9,259 nucleotides of DNA, from contig PWHA01000046.1 of the NCBI GenBank assembly GCA_003554685.1, forward strand, positions 1 to 9,259. The letters are read 5' to 3'. The notes under the pieces were generated by a model. It saw only the letters and a list, made by a program, of their open reading frames with translations, ran no database searches and had not been told where the DNA came from. Of the stretch, positions 1-5,850 are shown in pieces. The stretch is from Halanaerobiaceae bacterium (GTDB taxonomy: Bacteria > Bacillota > Halanaerobiia > Halanaerobiales > Halarsenatibacteraceae). The translations under genes and the position numbers were made by a program. Every line of letters begins with the position of its first letter. Position 1 is the first letter of the stretch.

Positions 1-44
1 TTATTGCGGGCCAGATTGCGCCAGGCAATTTTTACAAGCTGCAT
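1..44 (-). CDS. N-terminus of a second FtsX-like ABC permease (partial)
   Basis: Reading the minus strand from an ATG at 42-44 gives MQLVKIAWRNLARN before the window ends. This has the same shape as the start of the upstream permease (MYLLRIAFRNLFRR), namely a short amphipathic start followed by R-N-L and basic residues before the first membrane helix, which is typical of FtsX/MacB/LolC-type permeases. A purine-rich ribosome site (GGGAGGTGG, 50-58) sits 5 bases upstream and fixes the start. It is probably the partner permease of the 349-1593 gene in the same ABC exporter, but the 304-base spacing is large for one operon. A longer open frame across 1-318 uses a different frame and is a shadow of the repeats. 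Only the first 14 codons are visible, so the family is inferred from the start motif and the neighbour. Confidence 0.6.
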   Translation of the reverse strand, partial: MQLVKIAWRNLARN

Positions 45-98
45 TCTGCCACCTCCCCATTATTACCTGATAACCAGAATAATTCACCTCTGCCTTTA

Positions 99-293
99 CC
101 AAACTGCTCTCTTCATTCCGGCTACTCTTAAACTGTTCATTGTACCCCGCTTCTCCCAAGCCGCTCCCTAACTGTTCGCTGCCTCCCGACCGCTCCAGAA
201 TTGCTCTCTTCATTCCAGCTGCTCCAGGATTGTTCGCTCCATTCCCGCTGCTCCAGAACTTTTCACTGCATTCCGCTGCATTCCGGTTTCTCC
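99..293. repeat. Degenerate 29-bp tandem repeat array between two permease genes
   Basis: Six consecutive units begin at 99, 128, 168, 197, 226 and 255. Four are 29 bp long; those at 128 and 255 carry 10-11 extra bases (40 and 39 bp). The best conserved part on the plus strand is CATTCCNGCTGCTCC, preceded by a looser ACTGTTCNCT. Because 29 is not a multiple of three and the units diverge without keeping a frame, this is a repeat at the nucleotide level and not a protein repeat. On the transcribed minus strand each unit is purine-rich and most contain a GGAG sequence. Confidence 0.7.
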
Positions 294-305
294 TGGACTG
301 CTTCC

Positions 306-347
306 AAGCTGCTCCCAAGCTGCCCTCAAGCTGCTCCCAGCTGCCCT
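306..347. repeat. 11-bp tandem repeat directly after the permease stop codon
   Basis: AAGCTGCTCCC and close variants repeat about four times with an 11-bp period (306, 317, 328, 339). The run ends one base before the stop codon of the permease gene (349-351). It shares the GCTGCTCC core with the neighbouring 29-bp array and may be its simpler, younger end. Confidence 0.65.
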
Positions 348-348
348 G

Positions 349-1593
349 TTATCTGTGATGAATGACATCAACCGGATTCTTGCTGGCAGCCCAGTAAGCA
401 GGAATAACGCTTGACACCACAGCAAGTATGACCACAAAGACAAACATCACAACAAAGGAAGACAAATTCCAGCTGCCGTAGAGCCGACCGGCCAGAGGTA
501 AACCCAGAGCCTCGGGTTCCACGATCAGATCGAGATTGATACCCAGGTTAGTAAGCAGGCCTACTCCTATCAGCCCCAGGAACAGTCCTGCGGCTCCCCC
601 CAGCATGCCAATTCCCGCTGCTTCCAGCAGGAATACCCGGACAATCTGGCTCCGTTTCAAGCCCAGGGCCTTCATCATGCCAATCTCCCCAACCCTTTCC
701 AGGGCAGCCAGAACCAGGGCACTGATGATACCAATCGAGCCCACCATCAAAAAGAGAACCAGGATAAAATAAATTTCCACATAGCCAAAAACCTCCAGGG
801 CCGTGAGAAAATCACTGGCATCCCTATAGGAACGGACTTCAAACCCGCTGCCCGCCAGCTGACCACCCAGGATTTCAGCCCGTTCCCGGGCCTGATCCCG
901 GTCTGCCATCCGGATCATCAGCTGACTGACACTCTCACCCTCCAGGCCGAGAGCTGCCGCCGCCTGCTCCCGGGAGACGAAGACTGTATTCATGTTCATC
1001 TCGGGATGGGGAACGGTCACAATTCCCCTGACCACGCCCTGGAGAGTGTTAAAAGAGCCCTGCTTATCCTGAAAGCGTAGAGTGTAAAAATCCCCTGCCT
1101 CCAGGTCAAAGAACCGGGCCAGCTGGCTGCCGATCACCACTCCCTCATCTCCCGGCTCGATAAACTCCCCTTCAACCAGATATTCCTGGTTTTTAAAGAC
1201 CTCCGGAAAAGTTTCGGGCTCGACCGAGCGCACCAGCACAGGATAGTCATAGCGTCCGGCCACAAAATCAGCGCTAAAATCCAGCACCGGCGTCAGGGCG
1301 GTAAAACCCTCCAGCCCCCGAATTTCCTCAAGTAAATCATCTTCAGGAACAAAAGTCTCTTCCAGCGCTCTTTCCCGGTCTTCCTCAACCTCGGAAAAAT
1401 ACTCTGCCCGGCCCACTGTGATCTGAGGTGTCTCAAAATCAATGATATTGTTAAAGGAAAGATCAAATATGCCCATCATGAAGGATTCCATAAATAAAAA
1501 TACCAGCACAGCCAGCATCAGTATGCTGGCAATCAGCAGCGTTCTTTTCCGCCGGCGAAATAAATTACGAAAGGCAATTCTCAGCAGATACAC
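349..1593 (-). CDS. FtsX/MacB-family ABC transporter permease
   Basis: 414 residues. The order is the classic one for this family: a basic cytoplasmic start (RRRKR, 13-17), a first membrane helix (about 18-40), a long extracytoplasmic MacB_PCD-like domain (about 41-270), then three helices forming the FtsX domain (about 271-297, 318-350, 378-400). ERVGEIGMMKALG (299-311) between helices 2 and 3 is the coupling-helix signature that contacts the ATPase. Such permeases work in ABC machines for lipoprotein or peptide export or for signalling, and are not import channels. The start is GTG, with GGGAGGGG at 1601-1608 seven bases upstream. The ATPase is not in the window and may lie to the left, after the second permease. 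Base composition is visibly richer in G+C than in the genes to the right. The substrate cannot be told from sequence. Confidence 0.93.
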   Translation of the reverse strand: MYLLRIAFRNLFRRRKRTLLIASILMLAVLVFLFMESFMMGIFDLSFNNIIDFETPQITVGRAEYFSEVEEDRERALEETFVPEDDLLEEIRGLEGFTALTPVLDFSADFVAGRYDYPVLVRSVEPETFPEVFKNQEYLVEGEFIEPGDEGVVIGSQLARFFDLEAGDFYTLRFQDKQGSFNTLQGVVRGIVTVPHPEMNMNTVFVSREQAAAALGLEGESVSQLMIRMADRDQARERAEILGGQLAGSGFEVRSYRDASDFLTALEVFGYVEIYFILVLFLMVGSIGIISALVLAALERVGEIGMMKALGLKRSQIVRVFLLEAAGIGMLGGAAGLFLGLIGVGLLTNLGINLDLIVEPEALGLPLAGRLYGSWNLSSFVVMFVFVVILAVVSSVIPAYWAASKNPVDVIHHR

Positions 1594-1597
1594 CTGA

Positions 1598-1770
1598 TCA
1601 CCCCTCCCTATGCTTAAAATTAAACCAACCCCCGGTCTTTATCTCAATATTTTCATATTTCTCCCCAAAATTTTTATTCTGTTCTACTCTGTTCGATATT
1701 TTCAAATCTGCCTGCCTTAATTTTTGGTTCTTCTCGTTATCAATTGGTAAAATAGTTCTTTTTTAGTCAT
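1598..1770 (-). pseudogene. Candidate small gene just upstream of the permease, frameshifted at an A6 run
   Basis: A perfect AGGAGG (1781-1786) lies 10 bases before an ATG at 1768-1770. In the reading frame as given, the product is only 17 residues (MTKKELFYQLITRRTKN, stop at 1717-1719). A single extra A in the A6 run at codons 3-4 would open a 57-residue frame starting MTKKRTILPIDNE and ending in WFNFKHREG. Its TGA (1598-1600) lies four bases before the GTG of the permease, inside that gene's ribosome site region, an arrangement typical of translationally coupled genes. No known family is recognised. A 57-codon open frame can arise by chance, so the strong ribosome site and the coupling are the main support. 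It could equally be a 17-residue leader peptide. Confidence 0.3.
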
Positions 1771-1805
1771 CGCTAACCTGCCTCCTATAAGTTAATATAT
1801 TAAAT

Positions 1806-1964
1806 TTACAGCCATCCAGCAGCCCCGGATACAGGAGATGCATTTGGCATTATATGTCCTTTTTGACCGTCTTCTATGTCTATCTTAAACAAAAAACCTG
1901 GATAATTTTGGTACCTTTCATCAAATGATCTGGTTAACCTAAGCTCGGCTGGACTGATATGATT
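1806..1964 (-). pseudogene. Possible decayed coding fragment without a start codon
   Basis: A 52-residue open frame on the minus strand ends at TAA (1806-1808) and begins after a stop at 1965-1967. It reads ISPAELRLTRSFDERY, then NYPGFLFKIDIEDGQ, and ends HIMPNASPVSGAAGWL. The mixed composition looks protein-like, but there is no plausible start codon with a ribosome site for the whole frame, and no family is recognised. A late ATG at codon 39 follows AAGGA and would give a 14-residue peptide. Open frames of this length occur by chance, so this is only a flag. With the small frame at 1598-1770 it accounts for most of the 436 bases between the permease and the acetyltransferase, where I see nothing else firm. 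Confidence 0.18.
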
Positions 1965-2029
1965 TTACCCTGCCAGGATTTTGTGGGGGTTAATTATCAT
2001 CTAAATTAAACACTGTCAGCAACATGCAA

Positions 2030-2830
2030 TCACTTACCGGAAATAGCCAGCTCTATCTCCTCTCTTAATTTTTCTCTAGAAATTTCTTTACCACTCCAGA
2101 TTCTGGAGCCATTCAGAAAAATTCCTCTGGAAATTTGATAGTGAAGGAGAATATCCCGTCTATCGGCGCAGTATTCATTCAAAATAACTTTATCCTGGAA
2201 CTCCCCGGCTATTTCTCTAACCCTGATGGTTTCAATATAACTTGTTGGACAAAAAGAGTTCCAGAAAAGATCAATAGTCACCTTCTCACCTTGTGAATAA
2301 AAACTATAATCTGGCGAGAAAAATTCTGGTTCAGCTGTTCCCTGCCCAATTACTTTCCATAAAAGGGCCCGATACTCTTTTCTTTTTACTATTTCAAAAC
2401 CGCATCTTTCAAAAAATTTTCCCGGCATGAACCAGTGATCATTATAATAAGCTTTCACAACCACTCCCTTAAAACCCTGCCTCTCAGCTTCAAACATTGC
2501 ATTCTCAATAAGCCTTCTTCCTGTTCCCATCCCTTTCACTTTATCTTTCACCACCAGGCAGGGAATGACCAGAAGGTTTTCACCCAGCGGACCCAGGGGA
2601 CATAACTTAATTGGAATAAGGTGAATAAATCCCACCGGCTCTTTATCAAAACAGGCAACTCTGGTTCTTACACCTTTTTGATGTAAACTCTGCAGCCAGA
2701 GAAGCCTTTTCCTGGCTGCCAGCTCTATCTCAGCTCGGGTAAGAGTTTCTGGAATATCGTTGACATGAGTGCAAGTACCAACAAAGCAGGTGTCTTTTTT
2801 GCTCATATCTTTAATTTTGAAATTATGCAT
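2030..2830 (-). CDS. GNAT acetyltransferase with a thioredoxin-like C-terminal domain (YoaP-like)
   Basis: 266 residues from the ATG at 2828-2830, chosen because GGGGGAAG stands five bases upstream; a TTG eight codons earlier lacks a ribosome site. Residues about 1-160 form a GNAT fold: the acetyl-CoA loop is KGMGTGRRLI (99-108), followed by the conserved tail helix and strand around FFERCGFEIVKR (139-150). From about 184 a second domain begins with TIDLFWNSFCPTS. This is laid out like a thioredoxin strand and active-site turn, but the second cysteine of CxxC is Ser (CPTS, 194-197), so it is unlikely to be a normal disulfide reductase. This two-domain layout recalls YoaP of Bacillus subtilis; the substrate is unknown. 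The gene is 46 bases downstream of another GNAT gene and probably co-transcribed with it. Confidence 0.85.
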   Translation of the reverse strand: MHNFKIKDMSKKDTCFVGTCTHVNDIPETLTRAEIELAARKRLLWLQSLHQKGVRTRVACFDKEPVGFIHLIPIKLCPLGPLGENLLVIPCLVVKDKVKGMGTGRRLIENAMFEAERQGFKGVVVKAYYNDHWFMPGKFFERCGFEIVKRKEYRALLWKVIGQGTAEPEFFSPDYSFYSQGEKVTIDLFWNSFCPTSYIETIRVREIAGEFQDKVILNEYCADRRDILLHYQISRGIFLNGSRIWSGKEISREKLREEIELAISGK

Positions 2831-2876
2831 CTCAACTTCCCCCACAGCAGCCAAATTTTTGTCGGGAGAGCAATTA

Positions 2877-3380
2877 TCATAGAGCTTTAATCATCCTTAT
2901 CTTTTTCAGCTTTTTCCCAATTTCAATATAATCTTCTCTGCCTTCTCTATTAAATCCCTTGCTCCGATGAAAGTTAATAGATTCTTTATTTGCCTCCAGC
3001 ACCCATAAAACTGCTGTTTCGAAATCCATATTTCTCAAACGTTTCATACCCCATTTGATCAATTCACTTCCCAGCCCATACCCCTGCTTATCAGGTAAAA
3101 TATAGATGCCATAAATTTCACCGGTGTTATTTTTCATATCTTCATCTCTGCATTTTCCAATGGTAATAAATCCGGCCACCTCTTTTTCAATCTCAGCCAC
3201 TCCAACCTCTATATTTTGATCATTATCCTGATTTTCCCGAAAAAATTCAGCACTATTTTCGGCACTCATATTATCAAGCTTTGCCTCTGGCACAATTCCC
3301 TTATAAGCTTCCTGCCATGTTTTTACATGGATGAAACCCAGTCTCTCTGCATCTGCAGGAGCTGCTTCTCTGATCCTCAT
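2877..3380 (-). CDS. GNAT family N-acetyltransferase
   Basis: 167 residues from the ATG at 3378-3380, preferred because AGGA lies six bases upstream; an ATG three codons earlier (3389) is the alternative, and neither site is strong. All GNAT landmarks are present. The opening MRIREAAPADAERL and HVKTWQEAYKGIVP is typical of the small single-domain group. The acetyl-CoA loop is QGYGLGSELI, and motif B is WVLEANKESINFHRSKGF, the usual N-x-x-S-x-x-F-Y/H-x-x-x-G-F pattern. Length is normal for the family. Such enzymes move an acetyl group from acetyl-CoA to an amine, and many of this subgroup are annotated as resistance or ribosomal-protein acetyltransferases, but the acceptor here cannot be named. 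It is the first of two GNAT genes in tandem, preceded by a hydrolase remnant ending 39 bases upstream. Confidence 0.9.
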   Translation of the reverse strand: MRIREAAPADAERLGFIHVKTWQEAYKGIVPEAKLDNMSAENSAEFFRENQDNDQNIEVGVAEIEKEVAGFITIGKCRDEDMKNNTGEIYGIYILPDKQGYGLGSELIKWGMKRLRNMDFETAVLWVLEANKESINFHRSKGFNREGREDYIEIGKKLKKIRMIKAL

Positions 3381-3419
3381 ATCTATCATCCCTATATAAT
3401 TAAATGAAATTTTGCTTAA

Positions 3420-3655
3420 TCACATAATGTGCTCGAAAAAATCAAGCAGGGTCTTATTATAAACCGCGGGGTTAAAAGCATTGCCACCATGCCCGGCATC
3501 AGGAATTTCCCTGTATTCCAGCTGAGGATTTTCCTGATGCCTTTTTCCTGATGCCTATAAAGCCTGCTCCACCACATTGGCTCTAAACCGGGATATTTCT
3601 GTCCTGATCTTTTTCTCTGGTAAATAATTTTGCAGCTTTGGATTTTCTCTTTCTC
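3420..3655 (-). pseudogene. C-terminal remnant of an alpha/beta hydrolase, frameshifted by a 14-bp duplication
   Basis: The minus strand encodes ENPQLEYREIPDAGHGGNAF, continuing NPAVYNKTLLDFFEHIM and a stop at 3420-3422. IPDAGHGG with the following DFF helix is the catalytic-histidine region at the C-terminus of prolyl-oligopeptidase-like serine hydrolases. Upstream, the matching text KYPGLEPMWWSRLYRHQ continues in another frame. The break is exactly at two tandem copies of a 14-bp unit (3528-3541 and 3542-3555, 13 of 14 bases identical); removing one copy joins the frames as RLYRHQENPQLEYREIP. The nucleophile Ser and acid Asp regions are absent, and an in-frame stop lies at 3656-3658, so only about 75 codons of the 3' end remain. 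It probably once preceded the GNAT genes in one operon. Confidence 0.6.
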
Positions 3656-3714
3656 TCAAAGCTTTCAAGTTTTTCTTTCTGAACCAGACCTAACTGCCAA
3701 TCCAGATTAAACAT
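3583..3714 (-). CDS. Possible small basic protein of 43 residues
   Basis: An open frame from the ATG at 3712-3714 starts MFNLDWQLGLVQKEKLESF and continues as a very Lys/Arg-rich stretch to a stop at 3583-3585. AGGAG at 3723-3727 is eight bases upstream, a good ribosome site; another ATG two codons earlier sits too close. It overlaps the hydrolase remnant in a different frame, so at most one of the two is functional. No family is recognised. It may be the start of a gene whose remainder was lost. Confidence 0.25.
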   Translation of the reverse strand: MFNLDWQLGLVQKEKLESFERKRKSKAAKLFTREKDQDRNIPV

Positions 3715-3734
3715 TTTCATCACTCCTGTGAAAT

Positions 3735-3760
3735 ACCTGGATGATGTTCCAGGCTTTTTT
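3735..3760. terminator. Hairpin terminator, probably ending the sigma-factor operon
   Basis: CCTGG (3736-3740) and CCAGG (3749-3753) form a 5-bp GC-rich stem with an 8-base loop. On the plus strand C plus six T residues follow (3754-3760), a textbook intrinsic terminator for rightward transcription. On the minus strand the tail is TATTTC, which is weaker, but the hairpin starts about 30 bases after the stop of the last operon gene, the expected place. It may act in both directions. Confidence 0.55.
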
Positions 3761-3784
3761 GAAAAAGAGAAGGAGGGTCAGCGG

Positions 3785-3991
3785 TCACTTTGATTTCAGC
3801 CTTGATAAGCTTGCTATCTCTTTATAATCCTGGATTAATTTCTCTGCAGTCTCCTCATCAATATTTTTCCTGGCCAGCTCCTGCTGGAAATTTTTGACCG
3901 CCTTTCTTTTCTGAAAATATAAACTAAGGCCCGAGATTGCCAGCACAAAGAGCAATTTCAGGATATCCGGGAATAGCTTTAAAAATTTCAT
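3785..3991 (-). CDS. Small single-pass membrane protein, last gene of the sigma operon
   Basis: 68 residues from the ATG at 3989-3991, chosen because AGGAG (3997-4001) stands five bases away; an adjacent ATG (3994) and a TTG at 4015 are alternatives. It begins MKFLKLFPDILKLLFVLAIS, giving one membrane helix at about residues 7-26, followed by a basic stretch (QKRKAVK) that would sit in the cytoplasm. The rest is a helical segment, FQQELARKNIDEETAEKLIQ followed by DYKEIASLSRL. That segment has the same spacing as YQELVEAGIEKEEALKMARDY in the gene before it (aromatic-QEL, a turn with Ile, acidic-x-A, then DY). The gene starts about 54 bases after its neighbour. No known family is recognised; a membrane anchor or sensor for the sigma system is an inference. 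Confidence 0.6.
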   Translation of the reverse strand: MKFLKLFPDILKLLFVLAISGLSLYFQKRKAVKNFQQELARKNIDEETAEKLIQDYKEIASLSRLKSK

Positions 3992-4045
3992 CATATCTCC
4001 TGAGCTCCTGATCAACGGCTCTCAAAAAATTTCGGGTTGAGGTTC

Positions 4046-4372
4046 TTATTCATCATCTTCATCATCATGATCACATTTAAAACCACTAAAGCTACCGCTA
4101 AAACCACCGCCGCTGCCCTGTTTTGTAATATTTTTTAAGGGGCTAAAGTAATCCCGGGCCATCTTAAGGGCTTCTTCCTTTTCAATACCGGCTTCAACCA
4201 GCTCCTGATAGAGGGCTCCCACACTGCGCCCGATTTTTCTGCCTGCTTCTTCCGAGTAAACCGATTCCATCAGTTTATTGATCAGCTCAGGCAGTTCTTC
4301 CGAAACTGCTCGCAAAATTTCCTTCACTTCTTCAGGCCCTCTTTTGTCCTTGTTCTTTTTCTCTTCACTCAT
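4046..4372 (-). CDS. Helical protein with acidic His/Asp tail, third gene of the sigma operon
   Basis: 108 residues, no signal peptide or membrane helix. Residues 1-12 are highly charged. Residues 13-80 are predicted helical and include LPELINKLMESVYSEEAGRK and VGALYQELVEAGIEKEEALK, ending RDYFSP (73-78). A Gly/Ser/Phe linker (86-98) leads to the C-terminus CDHDDEDDE (100-108), one Cys and one His amid six acidic residues, which could bind a divalent metal. The start is preceded by GGGAG eight bases upstream, and only three bases separate it from the previous stop, so translation is probably coupled. DYFSP also occurs in the product of the previous gene. I do not recognise a named family. Its place in the operon suggests a partner or modulator of the sigma/anti-sigma pair. 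Confidence 0.7.
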   Translation of the reverse strand: MSEEKKNKDKRGPEEVKEILRAVSEELPELINKLMESVYSEEAGRKIGRSVGALYQELVEAGIEKEEALKMARDYFSPLKNITKQGSGGGFSGSFSGFKCDHDDEDDE

Positions 4373-4375
4373 TTT

Positions 4376-4759
4376 TTACACTCCCTTTAATATTTTTTGA
4401 TAAACAGGTGGAATAATACTGAAAACCGAATCAGCAACTTTATCCTGAAAAGCTTCAGGACTAAAGTAATCAGTAATAATATCCAGCAGATATTCTGTAT
4501 AATTCTCTCTGTCAGCCTGATTGCTTTTCTTTCTGCTACCCTCTCCGGTAATAACCTGAAAAATCTCTGCTTTATGCTGGGCTGGCATCTCAAACTGCTG
4601 TTTTTGAAATAGCTTGCGGATATTTCTTTCCTGGAGAAATTCCTCTTTGAATTCTTCACTAGTCTTCAGCAGATCGTAAAACTTTAATTTTTCCTTCTGG
4701 GATAAATTTTCCTGAAAATAATCTAGAAGAAGAGTGTATTCTTCTTGGGATAAAGGCAT
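4376..4759 (-). CDS. Putative soluble anti-sigma factor lacking the zinc motif
   Basis: 127 residues, encoded three bases after the sigma gene with AAGGAGG upstream of its ATG, so very likely coupled to it. The first 50 residues (LLLDYFQENLSQKEKLKFYD then LLKTSEEFKEEFLQERNIRK) follow the helix pattern of the anti-sigma domain that grips ECF sigma factors. They lack the usual His-x3-Cys-x2-Cys and contain no Cys at all, so no zinc site is possible. There is no membrane helix, so this would be a cytoplasmic regulator. The middle (71-85) is polar and probably flexible. The C-terminus (88-127) is a second helical region with DYFSP (97-101), shared with the next gene. The anti-sigma role is inferred from gene order, size and helix pattern, not from a clear motif. 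Confidence 0.65.
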   Translation of the reverse strand: MPLSQEEYTLLLDYFQENLSQKEKLKFYDLLKTSEEFKEEFLQERNIRKLFQKQQFEMPAQHKAEIFQVITGEGSRKKSNQADRENYTEYLLDIITDYFSPEAFQDKVADSVFSIIPPVYQKILKGV

Positions 4760-4762
4760 TTA

Positions 4763-5227
4763 TCATTCCTCCTTCAGTTCAGATTTCAGCTGCTGCCGGG
4801 CATAATAGGCCCGGCTTTTCACAGTTCCTGAGGGAATCTCCATTATTTCTCCCAGCTCTTCACAGCTTAAACCGAGATGGTAAATTCCATAAAGTATCTG
4901 CCGCTTATCGGGCTCAAGTTCTTGCAGAACTTCGGCCAGGGCTATATCATCGGCGGAAAGATTTTCTGTTAGACTGTTTTCGATTTCCGGTTTGAGGGGG
5001 ACTGTATCGGAGTCCTGCTTGTTTAGCTCATCAACTAGGCGCCGGTGTGCCACAGTTAATAGCCAGGACTTCAGGTTGGTGATTTGACTAATGCTATCAA
5101 TGTTTTCATAGAGGGAAAGAAAGGTTTCTTGAAAGATATCTTCAATAAGATATTGGTCTCTGAGACGCTGGCTTAAATATCCGTAGATCATATTTGAGTA
5201 TTTATCATAAATCTCTGCAAAATCCAT
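4763..5227 (-). CDS. ECF-type RNA polymerase sigma factor
   Basis: 154 residues from the ATG at 5225-5227, which has GAGGGGAA about five bases upstream; a TTG five codons earlier is inside that ribosome site. Region 2 spans about 6-70, with IEDIFQETFLSLYENI (28-43) for core polymerase binding and LKSWLLTVAHRRLVDELNK (52-70) for -10 recognition. A variable acidic linker (71-95) follows. Region 4 spans about 97-152, with the -35-binding helix-turn-helix LSCEELGEIMEIPSGTVKSR (120-139). There is no region 1.1 or region 3, which defines the ECF group. It heads a tight four-gene operon with a putative anti-sigma factor three bases downstream. The stimulus and regulon are unknown; a sigma-A-type promoter lies about 150 bases upstream. 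Confidence 0.93.
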   Translation of the reverse strand: MDFAEIYDKYSNMIYGYLSQRLRDQYLIEDIFQETFLSLYENIDSISQITNLKSWLLTVAHRRLVDELNKQDSDTVPLKPEIENSLTENLSADDIALAEVLQELEPDKRQILYGIYHLGLSCEELGEIMEIPSGTVKSRAYYARQQLKSELKEE

Positions 5228-5376
5228 AGATATTCCCCTCAAAAGCCGGTCGATTTAATTCTTTCTTTCTCTTCTCATTAATATAGTCTTGAAAAATAAC
5301 TTCTCGGTTCAAATTAATCTGGATTTATTTTTGATCTTATTCTTTTATCTTGATCTTAATCTTTCTCAGTAATTAT

Positions 5377-5407
5377 ACTATAAAGCATGGAGTTAGCTCT
5401 AAGTCAA
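5377..5407 (-). promoter_or_regulatory. Sigma-A-like promoter for the sigma-factor operon
   Basis: On the minus strand TTGACT (5402-5407) is followed after 19 bases by TATAGT (5377-5382). TTTATA gives a 17-base spacer, and a perfect TATAAT overlaps at 5372-5377. Each hexamer is good but the best spacing is slightly long. The resulting 5' leader would be about 140 bases. I saw no clear ECF-type promoter that would prove self-activation. Confidence 0.5.
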
Positions 5408-5850
5408 GGGTTTTTGAAAAATTTTTTTGATCTTTGAAGTAGCAATCCAAGCTGAAATAGCAGAGGCTGGGTTGAGTGCTGGATAGATTACGGAGATATC
5501 AAGGAAGTATCATGGAGATATCAGATTAGCCCATATTAAGATTAAGTTCATTTTGAGATTAAATCCAAATAATAATGTAAAAGAAATAAGTACGAACCAA
5601 ATGTTCAGCCCCCGGTTTTAATACTGGTGACACACCAGTGGTAAATTGAGGTTAGGAACAGATGGCTCAATATATCGGCTGCTAAATATATCCACAACTA
5701 AATATAACAACTAAATATAACCGCTGCTAATAATATTCTAAAAAAACTGCTTAATTCCTTTAGAATCTCTTTGAGATTTCAAATTTTGGTTACCAGCTTT
5801 GATTACCAGCTTTATTACTGCTCATTTTAAAATTTGCCCTGCAGATTGAG
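5408..5850. other. Gene-free spacer with short direct repeats
   Basis: No coding frame can be supported here. The stretch holds several short direct repeats. GGAGATATCA occurs at 5492 and 5514. ACAACTAAATATA is doubled exactly in tandem (5694-5719), with a partial third copy at about 5680. TTACCAGCTTT is repeated with a 13-bp period (5790-5815). A small AATCTC/GAGATT inverted repeat at about 5764-5778 follows the secreted-protein gene on the minus strand and has a T7 run 17 bases further on, too far for a normal terminator. Confidence 0.5.
5623..5639. repeat. Perfect inverted repeat ACTGGTG-ACA-CACCAGT
   Basis: Seven-base arms match perfectly around a three-base centre. There is no T run on either side, so it is not an ordinary terminator. 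It lies upstream of the sigma operon promoter by about 215 bases and downstream of the secreted-protein gene by about 210 bases. It could be an operator or a mobile-element remnant. Confidence 0.6.

Noticed and set aside
1..318. 105-residue minus-strand open frame
   Set aside because: It runs through the repeat array without keeping the repeat in frame, and it overlaps, in another frame, the real permease start with its own ribosome site at 50-58.
5300..5330. TGAACC on the minus strand as an ECF autoregulatory -35 box
   Set aside because: No matching -10 at the right spacing could be recognised, and the sigma-A-like site further upstream explains the operon better.
5660..5740. Translation YLVVDIFSSRYIE on the minus strand, resembling the start of a DDE transposase core
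   Set aside because: The match stops after about 13 residues, the surrounding frame has stops, and the sequence comes from the local ACAACTAAATATA repeats, so it is most likely chance.
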